Translations under genes and position numbers: made by a program
In this document: positions 21,078-29,352 of the stretch, in pieces
Position numbering within the stretch: position 1 is the stretch's first letter
Layout: each line of letters starts with the position of its first letter
IMG/VR virus record: IMGVR_UViG_3300019889_000003
Span: 1 to 46,186 of that record
Origin: a virus
Direction: 5' to 3' (one strand)
Length of the DNA stretch: 46,186 nt
The notes under the pieces: generated by a model
The model's database searches: none
Seen by the model: the letters and a program-made list of their open reading frames with translations, nothing else
What the model was told of the DNA's origin: nothing

Positions 21078-23992
21078 CTCAGCAGGGCTTTACACAGTTC
21101 CTCGGCCTGCGCACGGATACCACCGCATCCAAGCTGTCTCCGGAATACTCTCCCGACTGCTCAGACCTAACTTTCTCTGTGGGGGGAATGGCGACACGAA
21201 ACCCATTCGTGGTTCAGCAGGCCCTTCCGAATGGGGCTGTATGGCGTAAAGAATTTACTGCGAAGAATGGAACCACCCAGATTCTTGCTCTGGACGCTAC
21301 AGGAGCGCTCTATGTCTACGACCATGGATTCCCTACCAAAATAGATCAAGTCGCAGCAGGAAGCTCTGTATCGTCAGTAACGGCCTATGGAAGAGAGTAT
21401 ATGTCTTTCTTCGGTCAGGATGGGCAGGGAATCGATGCTCCGCGGCAATGGGATGGGCGTAAGCTTTACCGCGTGAGTCAGGGGGGGCCGGGCGCTGCGC
21501 CTACAGTTTCTAACGTCTCTCTCCCCGTCTCGGGAATTTTTACGGCATCGCGTGTTTCCAACGAAGTAACCCTCGTAACCTACCAGCCGCACAGCCTGCA
21601 AAAGGGCTATCAGGCAACAATCGCAGGCCTCGATGCTGCCATCCAGAACATAACATCGATCGTCATCGACAATGACATCCTTCCCGGAGTTGCCACGATT
21701 ACAACTCCCGCCCCGCATGGCCTTGTTCCGGGGAATTCGATATCCATCTCGGGCGTGCAGTCAATCGTTCCTGGAGTTTCGTTTGTTAGCTGGGCCCGAG
21801 TCGCTACCGTTGTAACTATCACGATGTCAGCTCCGCACGACCTGACCCCCGGAACGTCTATCAGTGTAGAGCTGAACTCTGACGGGTTTGGTCCGGCTAT
21901 TGTCGACACCGTCCCCTCGCCTACTACTTTTACCTTCACCAACAATGGTGGAGACGGAAGCGGCCTTACCGGGGCCGTATTCCTTCCATGGCCCTTCGAT
22001 TCCGGACAGCTGTTCAATATTCAGGCCACGCCTACCCCTACAACGTTTATCTGCCCGCTGAACTTCGTTAGCAGCACGTGGAATACAGGCTTTCTCTCGT
22101 TTGACTGGGATGGAATCTTCTACGTCGAATCGGTTCTGTCTACCACGTCATTCACTTACCGCCAGCTCGGACCAGATTCTTCCATCGAAAGCGTAACCGG
22201 CACCGTTACCCCTACCGGGCAGATGGCTGCGGGAGATCATCTCATCTGTCAGCATTTCATCACAGACACCGGGTTTATCACGTCTCCGTCTCCGTCGGTT
22301 CGCTTTACAGCGTCAGGCGGGCAGTACGTGAAGGTAGATGACCTTGCGATCGGACCTGCGAACGTAACCGGAAGAATCCTTTCTTTTACCGGGGCCAATG
22401 GAAGCGCATTCGCAATCCTGCTAGTACCTGCGCAGGTAAACGGCCAGCAGATTTCCACCTCTACGGTAGTCAACGACAACACTTCTACCTCGGTGGTCAT
22501 CGACTTCTCGGACACGACCTTACTTTCTGCCGCGGCTACGCGAATCGACGTACCAGGAAACAATCTGTTTCAGCAAGTGGCACTGAACCTTCCAAATGGA
22601 GTTAATTGGTATTTCGACCGCCTCTTCTGGAAGGGCGAGAAGAACACCGTCATCGGCTTCCTAAATATGGACATGGCGGGAGGTCATCTGTTCGGCTCTG
22701 TCGTGCCGTTGGGATGGGGAGACTTTACCGGGGTCCTTACTGTGTCCCAGTTGGGAATTATGCCAGTGCTTCAAGGTACGGGGTCGATGTCTCAGCCTGC
22801 AGATACGACACTACGCGGCGATGCGATCATCCAGCAGAACCTGAACTACTCCTTTCGCGCATGGCTGAATGGCGGTACGGTTACGGCGAATCTCAGCTCG
22901 GCCAGCACTTCATTTACTTCGGTGGCAACAATTACAGGCAACGGCTACGTTACGGGGTCGTTCTCTCAGACAATGCCCGCGACCATCCCGGATGATCTTA
23001 CCCTTACGGTTACGCTCGCCGGCGCCACCGTCCGCGACATGCAATTGATCTTTGCGGACAACCCGAACCGTAATCCTATTGCGCGAGGAGCTTATCTCAA
23101 GAATCCTGAAGCCTACGATGCATTGACTGGGAACGTAGGCCCGAACGACGACCCTTCAGAGCTGCGGGCAATCTTTGTTCTGCAGGAGTCTTTATTCTTC
23201 ATCACGGCAAAACGCCTTTATTCCGTGCAGCAAATCGGAAACTCTGAGCCCTCCTCGTGGGATCCACTGCAGGTCTCGGATAAATGCGGCACCTTCAATG
23301 CTAACTCAGTAGTTACAGGCAAGGGCTGGGCTGCATGGGGCGGGGAATTAGGAGCCTTCTGGTTCGCTGGAGCGATTCCGCAGAAGGTTTCGGCGATCAT
23401 CAACCCAACATGGAGAAATATCGCCTCCGTCAGCACTGTTTTCGATGATCCGGACCTTGAAAGAGTCTATTTCGGCGTAACAGGTAACAATGGCGTGAAG
23501 TCGATGCTGGTGTACAGCTATCACGAAGTGGACTTGGGCGGCCCGGGCAAGTGGTGCCCATGGAATCGGCCTCTCAATTGGATATCTGATTCCTCTACCG
23601 GCCCGCTGTTCCTGTTTGGGGATAGTTTCTATTCACTCAGCGCGAATGCGGGCACGGATGACAGCGATATGGGACCAATCGGGGGATATTACACATTCCC
23701 TCCTGTCGGATCTTCGATGTTGCGCAAGCTCTATGACTATATGGCGCTGCAGATTTCAGGGACGGGAACTATGACGCCCTTCCTATATGCAAAGGACCTT
23801 TCAACTCTGACAAAAACACTAAGGGCTCAGGATCTGGCAGCGCTGCAGGACATCGTCGCAGAGTGGCCCATCAATACCACTGGACGCCTCCTGTTCCTGA
23901 AGCTGGGGCAGCCTGGGGTTCAGTTCAGCCTCGACAATGCAGCGGTAATGTATTCCCCGGATCCAAACGCTCCCATCTCTGGAGTTCGCTAA
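21068..23992 (+). CDS. large tail protein, possible tail nozzle/propeller
   Basis: 974 aa from TTG 21068, chosen for GGAG six bases upstream; the longer open frame back to 20726 lies over the connector gene. The N-terminal part (LALDATGALYVYDHGFPTKI...YMSFFGQDGQGIDAPRQWDG) and the C-terminal part (ITAKRLYSVQQIGNSEPSSW, WRNIASVSTVFDDPDLERVYFGV) look like propeller blades, as in P22 gp10-like nozzle proteins. In the middle are repeated small beta-domains with an H-G/D-L-x-P-G-x-S-I pattern at about 200-320. Confidence 0.65.
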   Translation: MGVTQQGFTQFLGLRTDTTASKLSPEYSPDCSDLTFSVGGMATRNPFVVQQALPNGAVWRKEFTAKNGTTQILALDATGALYVYDHGFPTKIDQVAAGSSVSSVTAYGREYMSFFGQDGQGIDAPRQWDGRKLYRVSQGGPGAAPTVSNVSLPVSGIFTASRVSNEVTLVTYQPHSLQKGYQATIAGLDAAIQNITSIVIDNDILPGVATITTPAPHGLVPGNSISISGVQSIVPGVSFVSWARVATVVTITMSAPHDLTPGTSISVELNSDGFGPAIVDTVPSPTTFTFTNNGGDGSGLTGAVFLPWPFDSGQLFNIQATPTPTTFICPLNFVSSTWNTGFLSFDWDGIFYVESVLSTTSFTYRQLGPDSSIESVTGTVTPTGQMAAGDHLICQHFITDTGFITSPSPSVRFTASGGQYVKVDDLAIGPANVTGRILSFTGANGSAFAILLVPAQVNGQQISTSTVVNDNTSTSVVIDFSDTTLLSAAATRIDVPGNNLFQQVALNLPNGVNWYFDRLFWKGEKNTVIGFLNMDMAGGHLFGSVVPLGWGDFTGVLTVSQLGIMPVLQGTGSMSQPADTTLRGDAIIQQNLNYSFRAWLNGGTVTANLSSASTSFTSVATITGNGYVTGSFSQTMPATIPDDLTLTVTLAGATVRDMQLIFADNPNRNPIARGAYLKNPEAYDALTGNVGPNDDPSELRAIFVLQESLFFITAKRLYSVQQIGNSEPSSWDPLQVSDKCGTFNANSVVTGKGWAAWGGELGAFWFAGAIPQKVSAIINPTWRNIASVSTVFDDPDLERVYFGVTGNNGVKSMLVYSYHEVDLGGPGKWCPWNRPLNWISDSSTGPLFLFGDSFYSLSANAGTDDSDMGPIGGYYTFPPVGSSMLRKLYDYMALQISGTGTMTPFLYAKDLSTLTKTLRAQDLAALQDIVAEWPINTTGRLLFLKLGQPGVQFSLDNAAVMYSPDPNAPISGVR

Positions 23993-24505
23993 ATGGCAAG
24001 ATTCACGATTCAGAACATCGGGAATATACGGCAGGACAACAAGTACAGCGCTCAAGCCCTGCAGGCAATCTCCGACGCAATCAACCGCGTTGCCGACCAG
24101 GCCAACATCGATCCCACTGGAGCTCAAGTAGCCGCACCGGCACCGATCAGCAATCTGACGGTAACGGCGGCGGGGGGCATCCATGACGTGCAAATCACAG
24201 ACAACTCCCCAGCCTATGCGGGACTGAGCTACACAGCTGAATACTCGCAGACACCGGACTTCCAGAATGCCCACTCTATCGACCTCGGAACCTCGCAGAA
24301 TCACAGAGCCAACCTTGGTGCTGGTACTTACTACTGGCGCGCCCACAGCAACTACCACCCTTCTACTACGTCATCTGCTGTCTACCACGGAGGAGCAACA
24401 CCCCAGGCCGTAGGAAGTGGATCTTATCCCGGCCCCCCTATGAGTCAGCGCCAAGGGTTCAGTGGGCTCTATCGCAATAGTCCAACTCCTCCGGTAAGGA
24501 AGTAA
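23993..24505 (+). CDS. minor tail protein with FnIII-like segment
   Basis: 170 aa from ATG 23993. A helical N-terminus (YSAQALQAISDAINRVADQA) precedes a fibronectin-III-like strand pattern (PISNLTVTAAGGIHDVQITDNSP...YYWRAHSNY) and a Gly/Pro-rich tail. Likely a small tail or fiber-attachment protein. Confidence 0.6.
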   Translation: MARFTIQNIGNIRQDNKYSAQALQAISDAINRVADQANIDPTGAQVAAPAPISNLTVTAAGGIHDVQITDNSPAYAGLSYTAEYSQTPDFQNAHSIDLGTSQNHRANLGAGTYYWRAHSNYHPSTTSSAVYHGGATPQAVGSGSYPGPPMSQRQGFSGLYRNSPTPPVRK

Positions 24506-24891
24506 TGGTCAGACCGTACCGCGCATCAGATGAGCCGATCCTCAGAGCTATTCATAAAGCACAGGGTTTCGACTACGAGTTTCCCGACCTCGGCCGGTTC
24601 GAAGGCGTTCTAGTTAGCACGGATGAGAACGACTCACCGATACAGGCGATCGCAGCCCGCAAGACGGTAGAGATGTACTTCCTCGGGGATCCCAACTACC
24701 GCACTCCGCGGTGGAGGATGGCTCACTTCGCCGCACTCCATGAGGAGATGCACAAGTTCCTTCTGGATCGCGGCTATACGGATGTGTTGGCGTTCATCCC
24801 GCCAGAGATTGTGAAGTCATTCGGCAAAAGATTACAGCGTACTTTCGGGTGGGTACCCGGGCGCTGGCAACATTTCTGTAAGTACCTTTAG
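24505..24891 (+). CDS. GNAT-like acetyltransferase
   Basis: 128 aa from ATG 24505. The pattern MVRPYRASDEPILRAIHKAQGF...MAHFAALHEEMHKFLLDRGYTDVLAFIP...FGKRLQRTFGW fits a small GNAT fold. The acetyl-CoA pocket motif (Q/RxxGxG/A) is not obvious, so it may be degenerate or structural. Such genes recur in tail operons of soil phages in my memory; substrate unknown. Confidence 0.6.
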   Translation: MVRPYRASDEPILRAIHKAQGFDYEFPDLGRFEGVLVSTDENDSPIQAIAARKTVEMYFLGDPNYRTPRWRMAHFAALHEEMHKFLLDRGYTDVLAFIPPEIVKSFGKRLQRTFGWVPGRWQHFCKYL

Positions 24892-24901
24892 GAGGCTTGC
24901 T

Positions 24902-25441
24902 TTGGCGAGAGATACTAGCGCAGCAGCGGCAACAAACAGCAAAACCGGGCAGGCTCTCCAGAGCAGCTACAACAATCAGGCGAATGCCAATTCTAACGTC
25001 CTAACCCCGACCCTCAATCAAATGGCCACCAATCCAACCGGCTTCGGCCAGCAGACCGTCAACAACATGAACACGGCGGCCTTGCAGTCTGCAGGTGGAG
25101 CGGCGGCTGGCACTGTCGGTGCGGCTAATCTTGCGGCTGCTCGTACCAATAACGCGGGTGCTTATGCCCCTGCAGCGGCTCAGGCGGGCCATGATGCGAC
25201 AGCGGCTCTCTCTGATGCAGCCTTAGGCGTGCAGAACAAGGACGCGCTTCTCAGGGCACAGCAGCAGCAGCAGGGCATTGCAGGGCTTGAGAACATGTAT
25301 CAGACCAACGTGGGTGCAGGTGAGAATGCCCTTGGCCTATCGAACAACTCCCTCCAGACCCAGAACCAGTCCAACCAGAACGGATGGCTGCAGAACACGC
25401 TGAGCACCATCAATGCGCTCAAGCCGCAGCAGGGGGTATAA
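24902..25441 (+). CDS. internal virion/ejection-type protein, Ala/Gln/Asn-rich
   Basis: 179 aa from TTG 24902, with AGGAGG upstream. Very rich in Ala, Asn, Gln and Thr and free of Cys. Helical, low complexity (QSAGGAAAGTVGAANLAAAR). Position before two larger similar proteins suggests the first of three DNA-ejection proteins, as in P22 (gp7, gp20, gp16). Inference from order and composition. Confidence 0.6.
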   Translation: MARDTSAAAATNSKTGQALQSSYNNQANANSNVLTPTLNQMATNPTGFGQQTVNNMNTAALQSAGGAAAGTVGAANLAAARTNNAGAYAPAAAQAGHDATAALSDAALGVQNKDALLRAQQQQQGIAGLENMYQTNVGAGENALGLSNNSLQTQNQSNQNGWLQNTLSTINALKPQQGV

Positions 25442-26953
25442 ATGGCAGATCCGAATCCTCTCATTGCAAATGCGACTCTGCTTAAGCGCCTTGCCGTTCC
25501 TGATATTTTTGCGGCACAGATGCCACAGCAGGTTGCCGCTGTAACTCCTACTCCGATGGCTCCTCCTCCCGTCATCCCCGCGTCTCCGGCTCTGAGTGTG
25601 CTCAAGACTCCAGATCCGGCAGTGCAGAACACAACCAACAGCCTTCTTGGTCATCAGAAACGGCTAGGGGAACTGCAGACAGAAGGGTCTGGTATTTCTC
25701 AGATCAAGAATCCCTTCCTGCGCGGATTGGCTAGGACTGGCGAAGTTGCTGAATCTATCATTGCCCCGGGTGCGGCTGCGCTAACTCCGGGAACAGGGAT
25801 GCATAACCAGTACCTGCAGGGAATCGAGCAGCGTGGCATCAATAATGCTCTGCAGAATCAACAGGCAATAGCGCAGGAAGGTCAGACTGAAGCGAATACC
25901 AACTACCTCAACCAGCGTCCGCAGATCGAGCAGTCAAAGATTGATCAGAAGGAGACTGCGGTTCGGGAAAGGGTCAACCAGGCGGCGGCGGCACATGGTC
26001 AAAAGGTCGTGTATGACGAGAATGGCATTCCTTCCTTCCAGGACGATTACGAGTCGCAGGCCTTCCATGATCGCCAGGCCCTTTCCGCCATGCACCAAGC
26101 TACGGCTGACAAGAACAAGATCGTAGCCGAGATTCAGCAGAATCATTACATCCCCGGAACTCCTGAATACGTAGAAGCGCAGCGCAAGATGGCACAGGTA
26201 GACCAGCGCCTTAATGTTTCAATGTCCAGCCTCGGGCTCAGAGCGCAAGGCCTAGACCTCCGCAGGCAGAACACGAACGCGGCGCTCTATGGCACCGACA
26301 ATGCAGGCAACGCTCTACCTGGATCCGCTCAGATAGCCGGCGACGATGGCCAGATGACTACTGTAGGCGCCAAGTTCGCTCCGCACGCCATCACTCAGCA
26401 GAAGAACGTCGGCTCGTTCAATGACCTCTCTGGCTCGGTAGGACATACCCGCAACGCGCTTACTCAGTTCTTCAACGAAGGCGGCTCGCTCTCTGATCCT
26501 CGGATCGTAGCTGCGATGTCTGACCCGCACTCCACAATTGGCAAGGTCATCAACGGCAAGATTGTAACGAACGGACTTTCTCCTGCTGCCGTAACGGCTA
26601 TCAACTCCGTGCGGCAGCTTCATGAGCAGGCTGGCATTCTCCGCTCTACTACCGGAGGTACAGCTTCAGAGGCGGGGGCTCAGCGCATTCTGGATGTCGT
26701 ACCTTCTGCCGGAGACAACAACGCCATGGCACTCAGCAAGCTTGACCAGCAGGACGAAGTTCTCAAGCGTCTTGCGCCTGGCATGACTGGCGTATCTGGT
26801 GGCGTAAAGGTAAAGCACCAAGGCAATGCATTGCCCTCAGGCGGAGGGAACAAATACAAGCAAACAGCTAGTGGCCCCGGTGGTCACAAAATCGGCTCTA
26901 ACGATAACGGCGCTACTTGGTTCGACACGCAGACCGGAAAGGAAATCAAGTAA
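25442..26953 (+). CDS. internal virion/ejection-type protein
   Basis: 503 aa from ATG 25442. Pro-rich N-terminal part, then long helical stretches (YLNQRPQIEQSKIDQKETAVRERVNQAAAAHGQ) and a Gly-rich C-terminus. No catalytic motif seen. Likely the second ejection protein. Its stop overlaps the next start (TAATG). Confidence 0.6.
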   Translation: MADPNPLIANATLLKRLAVPDIFAAQMPQQVAAVTPTPMAPPPVIPASPALSVLKTPDPAVQNTTNSLLGHQKRLGELQTEGSGISQIKNPFLRGLARTGEVAESIIAPGAAALTPGTGMHNQYLQGIEQRGINNALQNQQAIAQEGQTEANTNYLNQRPQIEQSKIDQKETAVRERVNQAAAAHGQKVVYDENGIPSFQDDYESQAFHDRQALSAMHQATADKNKIVAEIQQNHYIPGTPEYVEAQRKMAQVDQRLNVSMSSLGLRAQGLDLRRQNTNAALYGTDNAGNALPGSAQIAGDDGQMTTVGAKFAPHAITQQKNVGSFNDLSGSVGHTRNALTQFFNEGGSLSDPRIVAAMSDPHSTIGKVINGKIVTNGLSPAAVTAINSVRQLHEQAGILRSTTGGTASEAGAQRILDVVPSAGDNNAMALSKLDQQDEVLKRLAPGMTGVSGGVKVKHQGNALPSGGGNKYKQTASGPGGHKIGSNDNGATWFDTQTGKEIK

Positions 26954-28227
26954 TGCCGCTACCCAAGGGTTATACCGTCGATCAGCCCGCGCAAGCTCCT
27001 AAGCTTCCGGCTGGCTATAGTCTCGATGCACCGTCTAGCCCTGATCGTCCTGCCGGTCTTCCTGCTGGAGTAGACCTTCCGGGTGTTGCTGCTCATCCTG
27101 CGGCCAACCTGAAGGAGCCAGGCCCAACCTTCGGCGGAAAGGTGCTCAATCGCTTAGGAGACAACGCCAAGGGGCTTGTTAATCCCATTCTCAATCCCAG
27201 CTCTATTCTTACAGGGGCAGGATGGTCTGATCCAGGTAAAGCTGGCGACTTGATCTCTGACATCCGAGATAACCCAAACAGCACCGGCATTGCGAATGCT
27301 ATTGGAGATACCATTACGGCGGGAGCCATGGGCGGGGCAATGCATGCCGCTCCTAAGCTCGCTGTTCCCCTTGGCGAGAACATGAAGGCCGCAGGCGGAA
27401 AGTTGATAGACCGCACGGCTGGCCTACTGAAGAAGGATGTGGCTCGTGGTGCTGAACCGGGACGGGCATATCTCGAGGGAGGAGGAGGACCAGTTCTTAA
27501 TCTTAGAGGTCTTGGCGAGTCGGCCGGCAGGATAAAGTCTGATACCGGCGCCAAGCTGGGGGATGCCTATAGCAACTCAACGGCTATTATCCCCGCAAGC
27601 GACGTAATGAATGCCGTGCAAGAGCCCATCACTAAACTGAGAAACATCCAAAATGCTCCGGGTGGTATCGGTTCTCCGGCAGCGTTGAATGATTTCGAAA
27701 GCAACCTGACTCAGCCTGTATATAACGCTTCTAACCGAGGAGGATTCACGCCTTCCGAATTGTTCTCGGAGATGAAACAACCCATATCCCAAAACACCCG
27801 CTGGAATGATCCAACAATGTACGACCTGAACAAGGTTAGGCAGGAGACAGTGGGGCGGTTGGGTGGATTACTTACAGACGCCGTTCCCGAAACGTCGCGG
27901 CTAAACAAGATTTATCAGGGTACAAGCAAGCTTGAAGGAAGAGCGGCTGAAAGGGCTGCAACAGGACAATCCCCTCTATCTGGAATCGCCAGAAACTTGG
28001 GAGAAATAGGAATAGGGGGAGTTTTAGGTGCTGCTACCCATAATCCATTCATTGCCGCAGCCCCCCTTATCTTGGACTCCGTTCCGGTAAAGACTGGTGC
28101 CGCAAAGGCTCTATTCGAAGGAGGAAAGGTCGTCCCCGGTATCGGAAGAGGCATTGGGAGAATCGCTCCACTTGCCAGTTCCCGTATAGGAGTTTCCTCC
28201 TCCAATGACCGCAGCAAGCCAAAGTAA
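26953..28227 (+). CDS. internal virion/ejection-type protein with membrane-active C-terminus
   Basis: 424 aa from ATG 26953. A Pro-rich start (KGYTVDQPAQAPKLPAGYSLDAP) leads into Gly/Ala-rich helices (IANAIGDTITAGAMGGAMHAA) and a hydrophobic stretch near residue 360 (EIGIGGVLGAATHNPFIAAAPLIL). This could insert in the host membrane during DNA ejection. Third of the presumed ejection set. The last 117 bases overlap an antisense membrane gene. Confidence 0.6.
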   Translation: MPLPKGYTVDQPAQAPKLPAGYSLDAPSSPDRPAGLPAGVDLPGVAAHPAANLKEPGPTFGGKVLNRLGDNAKGLVNPILNPSSILTGAGWSDPGKAGDLISDIRDNPNSTGIANAIGDTITAGAMGGAMHAAPKLAVPLGENMKAAGGKLIDRTAGLLKKDVARGAEPGRAYLEGGGGPVLNLRGLGESAGRIKSDTGAKLGDAYSNSTAIIPASDVMNAVQEPITKLRNIQNAPGGIGSPAALNDFESNLTQPVYNASNRGGFTPSELFSEMKQPISQNTRWNDPTMYDLNKVRQETVGRLGGLLTDAVPETSRLNKIYQGTSKLEGRAAERAATGQSPLSGIARNLGEIGIGGVLGAATHNPFIAAAPLILDSVPVKTGAAKALFEGGKVVPGIGRGIGRIAPLASSRIGVSSSNDRSKPK

Positions 28228-28329
28228 TACGCCCATGTATCCGATCATCTCCGCTGATCCTCCAAGAGAGGCAGAGAGTAAGAACATTATGCAAATTGCG
28301 GCGATGATCGATCCAAAGAACCTAAGCAT
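28111..28329 (-). CDS. small membrane protein, antisense to an ejection gene
   Basis: 72 aa from ATG 28329, with AAGG five bases upstream. Two hydrophobic helices (FFGSIIAAICIMFLLSASL and IGYMGVLLWLAAVIGG), then a polar Ser/Asp tail. It lies 51 bp after the lipoprotein gene on the same strand and could be co-transcribed. The N-terminal 33 residues lie outside the opposing gene. It may be real or chance. Confidence 0.4.
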   Translation of the reverse strand: MLRFFGSIIAAICIMFLLSASLGGSAEMIGYMGVLLWLAAVIGGGNSYTGTGKWSDSPNASSDTGDDLSSFE

Positions 28330-28380
28330 AAATACCTTGAATCACAGATTATTCCATCTATAGGGCACTTGCCTACGGTT

Positions 28381-29160
28381 TTATTGCAATTGCTGAAGTT
28401 TTCCCTCAACCAGGGGCTGCATAACTGCATAACCTGATGCATCTGGATGCACTCCATCGGTAGTAAGTCCATCGGTATAGCGTGAGCTGATGGGATCAAA
28501 AAGGGCTGCATGGTAGTCAATCAGGGTAACGCCTTCCTTAATCGCAAACGCCTTCAGCCAAGTATTGAGTGTGTTGATGCGCTCAAGTCGTCCCTGCGAC
28601 TGATCCCCGGCAGCAAAACCGCAGGCAGGATCTGAAGCACAGCCCCAAGGCGGAATTGTTCCAATGATTACCTTGATGTTGTTTCGCTTTGCAGTCTCGA
28701 CCATATAGGTCATGTTTGCGCAGGTATTCGCTGAATCAATAGTGATTGGCGGTGTAGTTGGCGTGGCATCATCGGGTCCGGGTGTTGGACATAGAGTCCA
28801 GCTAGCTTGAAGGTCATTCGTTCCCGCGATGATGTGCACTTCGTCGGGATGCAGATCGACAACGTCAGCCTGAAAGCGCATAGCAATAGCCTGCGAGCCT
28901 TGGCCACTGATTCCTTTGTCTGTCCAGTTGGTATGCGCCTGAAATGCTGCTTGATTGCGCCAAAGGTCAGTCACGGAATCGCCGATGAATACTACTTCGG
29001 TGTTAGCTGTGGGCGGCGGTGTTGATGGCGGCGGTGTGGTGTTGGATGGTGGCGCGGAGAAGTTCGACTTACCTGGTCCCGAACCGCATCCGACGAGAGA
29101 AAGGCAGAGAATTGCTGCAAGAAAAAGACGCATAGTTGAGATAAACTTGACGGTGTACAT
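28381..29160 (-). CDS. SGNH-hydrolase lipoprotein (likely moron)
   Basis: 259 aa from ATG 29160, with AGGAGGG upstream. A lipoprotein signal ends in LSLVGC (Cys 25). A Pro-rich linker follows, then an SGNH esterase domain: FIGDSV (Ser 62), a Gly block near 83, AGTND (Asn 115) and DGVHPDASGY (Asp 235, His 238). All catalytic blocks are present. It is probably a membrane-bound esterase or deacetylase acting on surface glycans. It opposes the late operon and has its own promoter, so it may be expressed in lysogens and alter the surface. Confidence 0.8.
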   Translation of the reverse strand: MYTVKFISTMRLFLAAILCLSLVGCGSGPGKSNFSAPPSNTTPPPSTPPPTANTEVVFIGDSVTDLWRNQAAFQAHTNWTDKGISGQGSQAIAMRFQADVVDLHPDEVHIIAGTNDLQASWTLCPTPGPDDATPTTPPITIDSANTCANMTYMVETAKRNNIKVIIGTIPPWGCASDPACGFAAGDQSQGRLERINTLNTWLKAFAIKEGVTLIDYHAALFDPISSRYTDGLTTDGVHPDASGYAVMQPLVEGKLQQLQ

Positions 29161-29221
29161 GGGTGACCCTCCTAGGTCTTTATGGGAGTGAGCCTTGCCG
29201 GGCTCCTCCCAACCATGTACG

Positions 29222-29250
29222 AATCTAGGTTGACCTAACTTACCCGTCAA
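29222..29250 (-). promoter_or_regulatory. promoter for the SGNH lipoprotein (inferred)
   Basis: On the minus strand TTGACG (29250-29245), a 17-bp spacer and TAGATT (29227-29222). The transcript leader would carry a hairpin (GAGCC/GGCTC), and an inverted repeat GTACATGG/CCATGTAC (29155-29162, 29213-29220) includes the start codon. Confidence 0.6.
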
Positions 29251-29311
29251 CAATTATTTAGTACAACTTTCGGGTAACTAGTAAGTCCTTTAAATTTAAT
29301 TACTTAAACAT

Positions 29312-29334
29312 CCCTCGCTCCTGCGGGGGTTTTT
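29312..29334 (+). terminator. terminator-like hairpin just before the first fiber gene
   Basis: CCCTCGC (29312-29318) pairs with GCGGGGG (29323-29329) with one G-U pair, followed by TTTTT. It points rightward and lies only 18 bp before the fiber start, so it may end the ejection-gene transcript partly or be an attenuator. Confidence 0.65.
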
Positions 29335-29352
29335 CATTTAAGGAGCCTCCGC

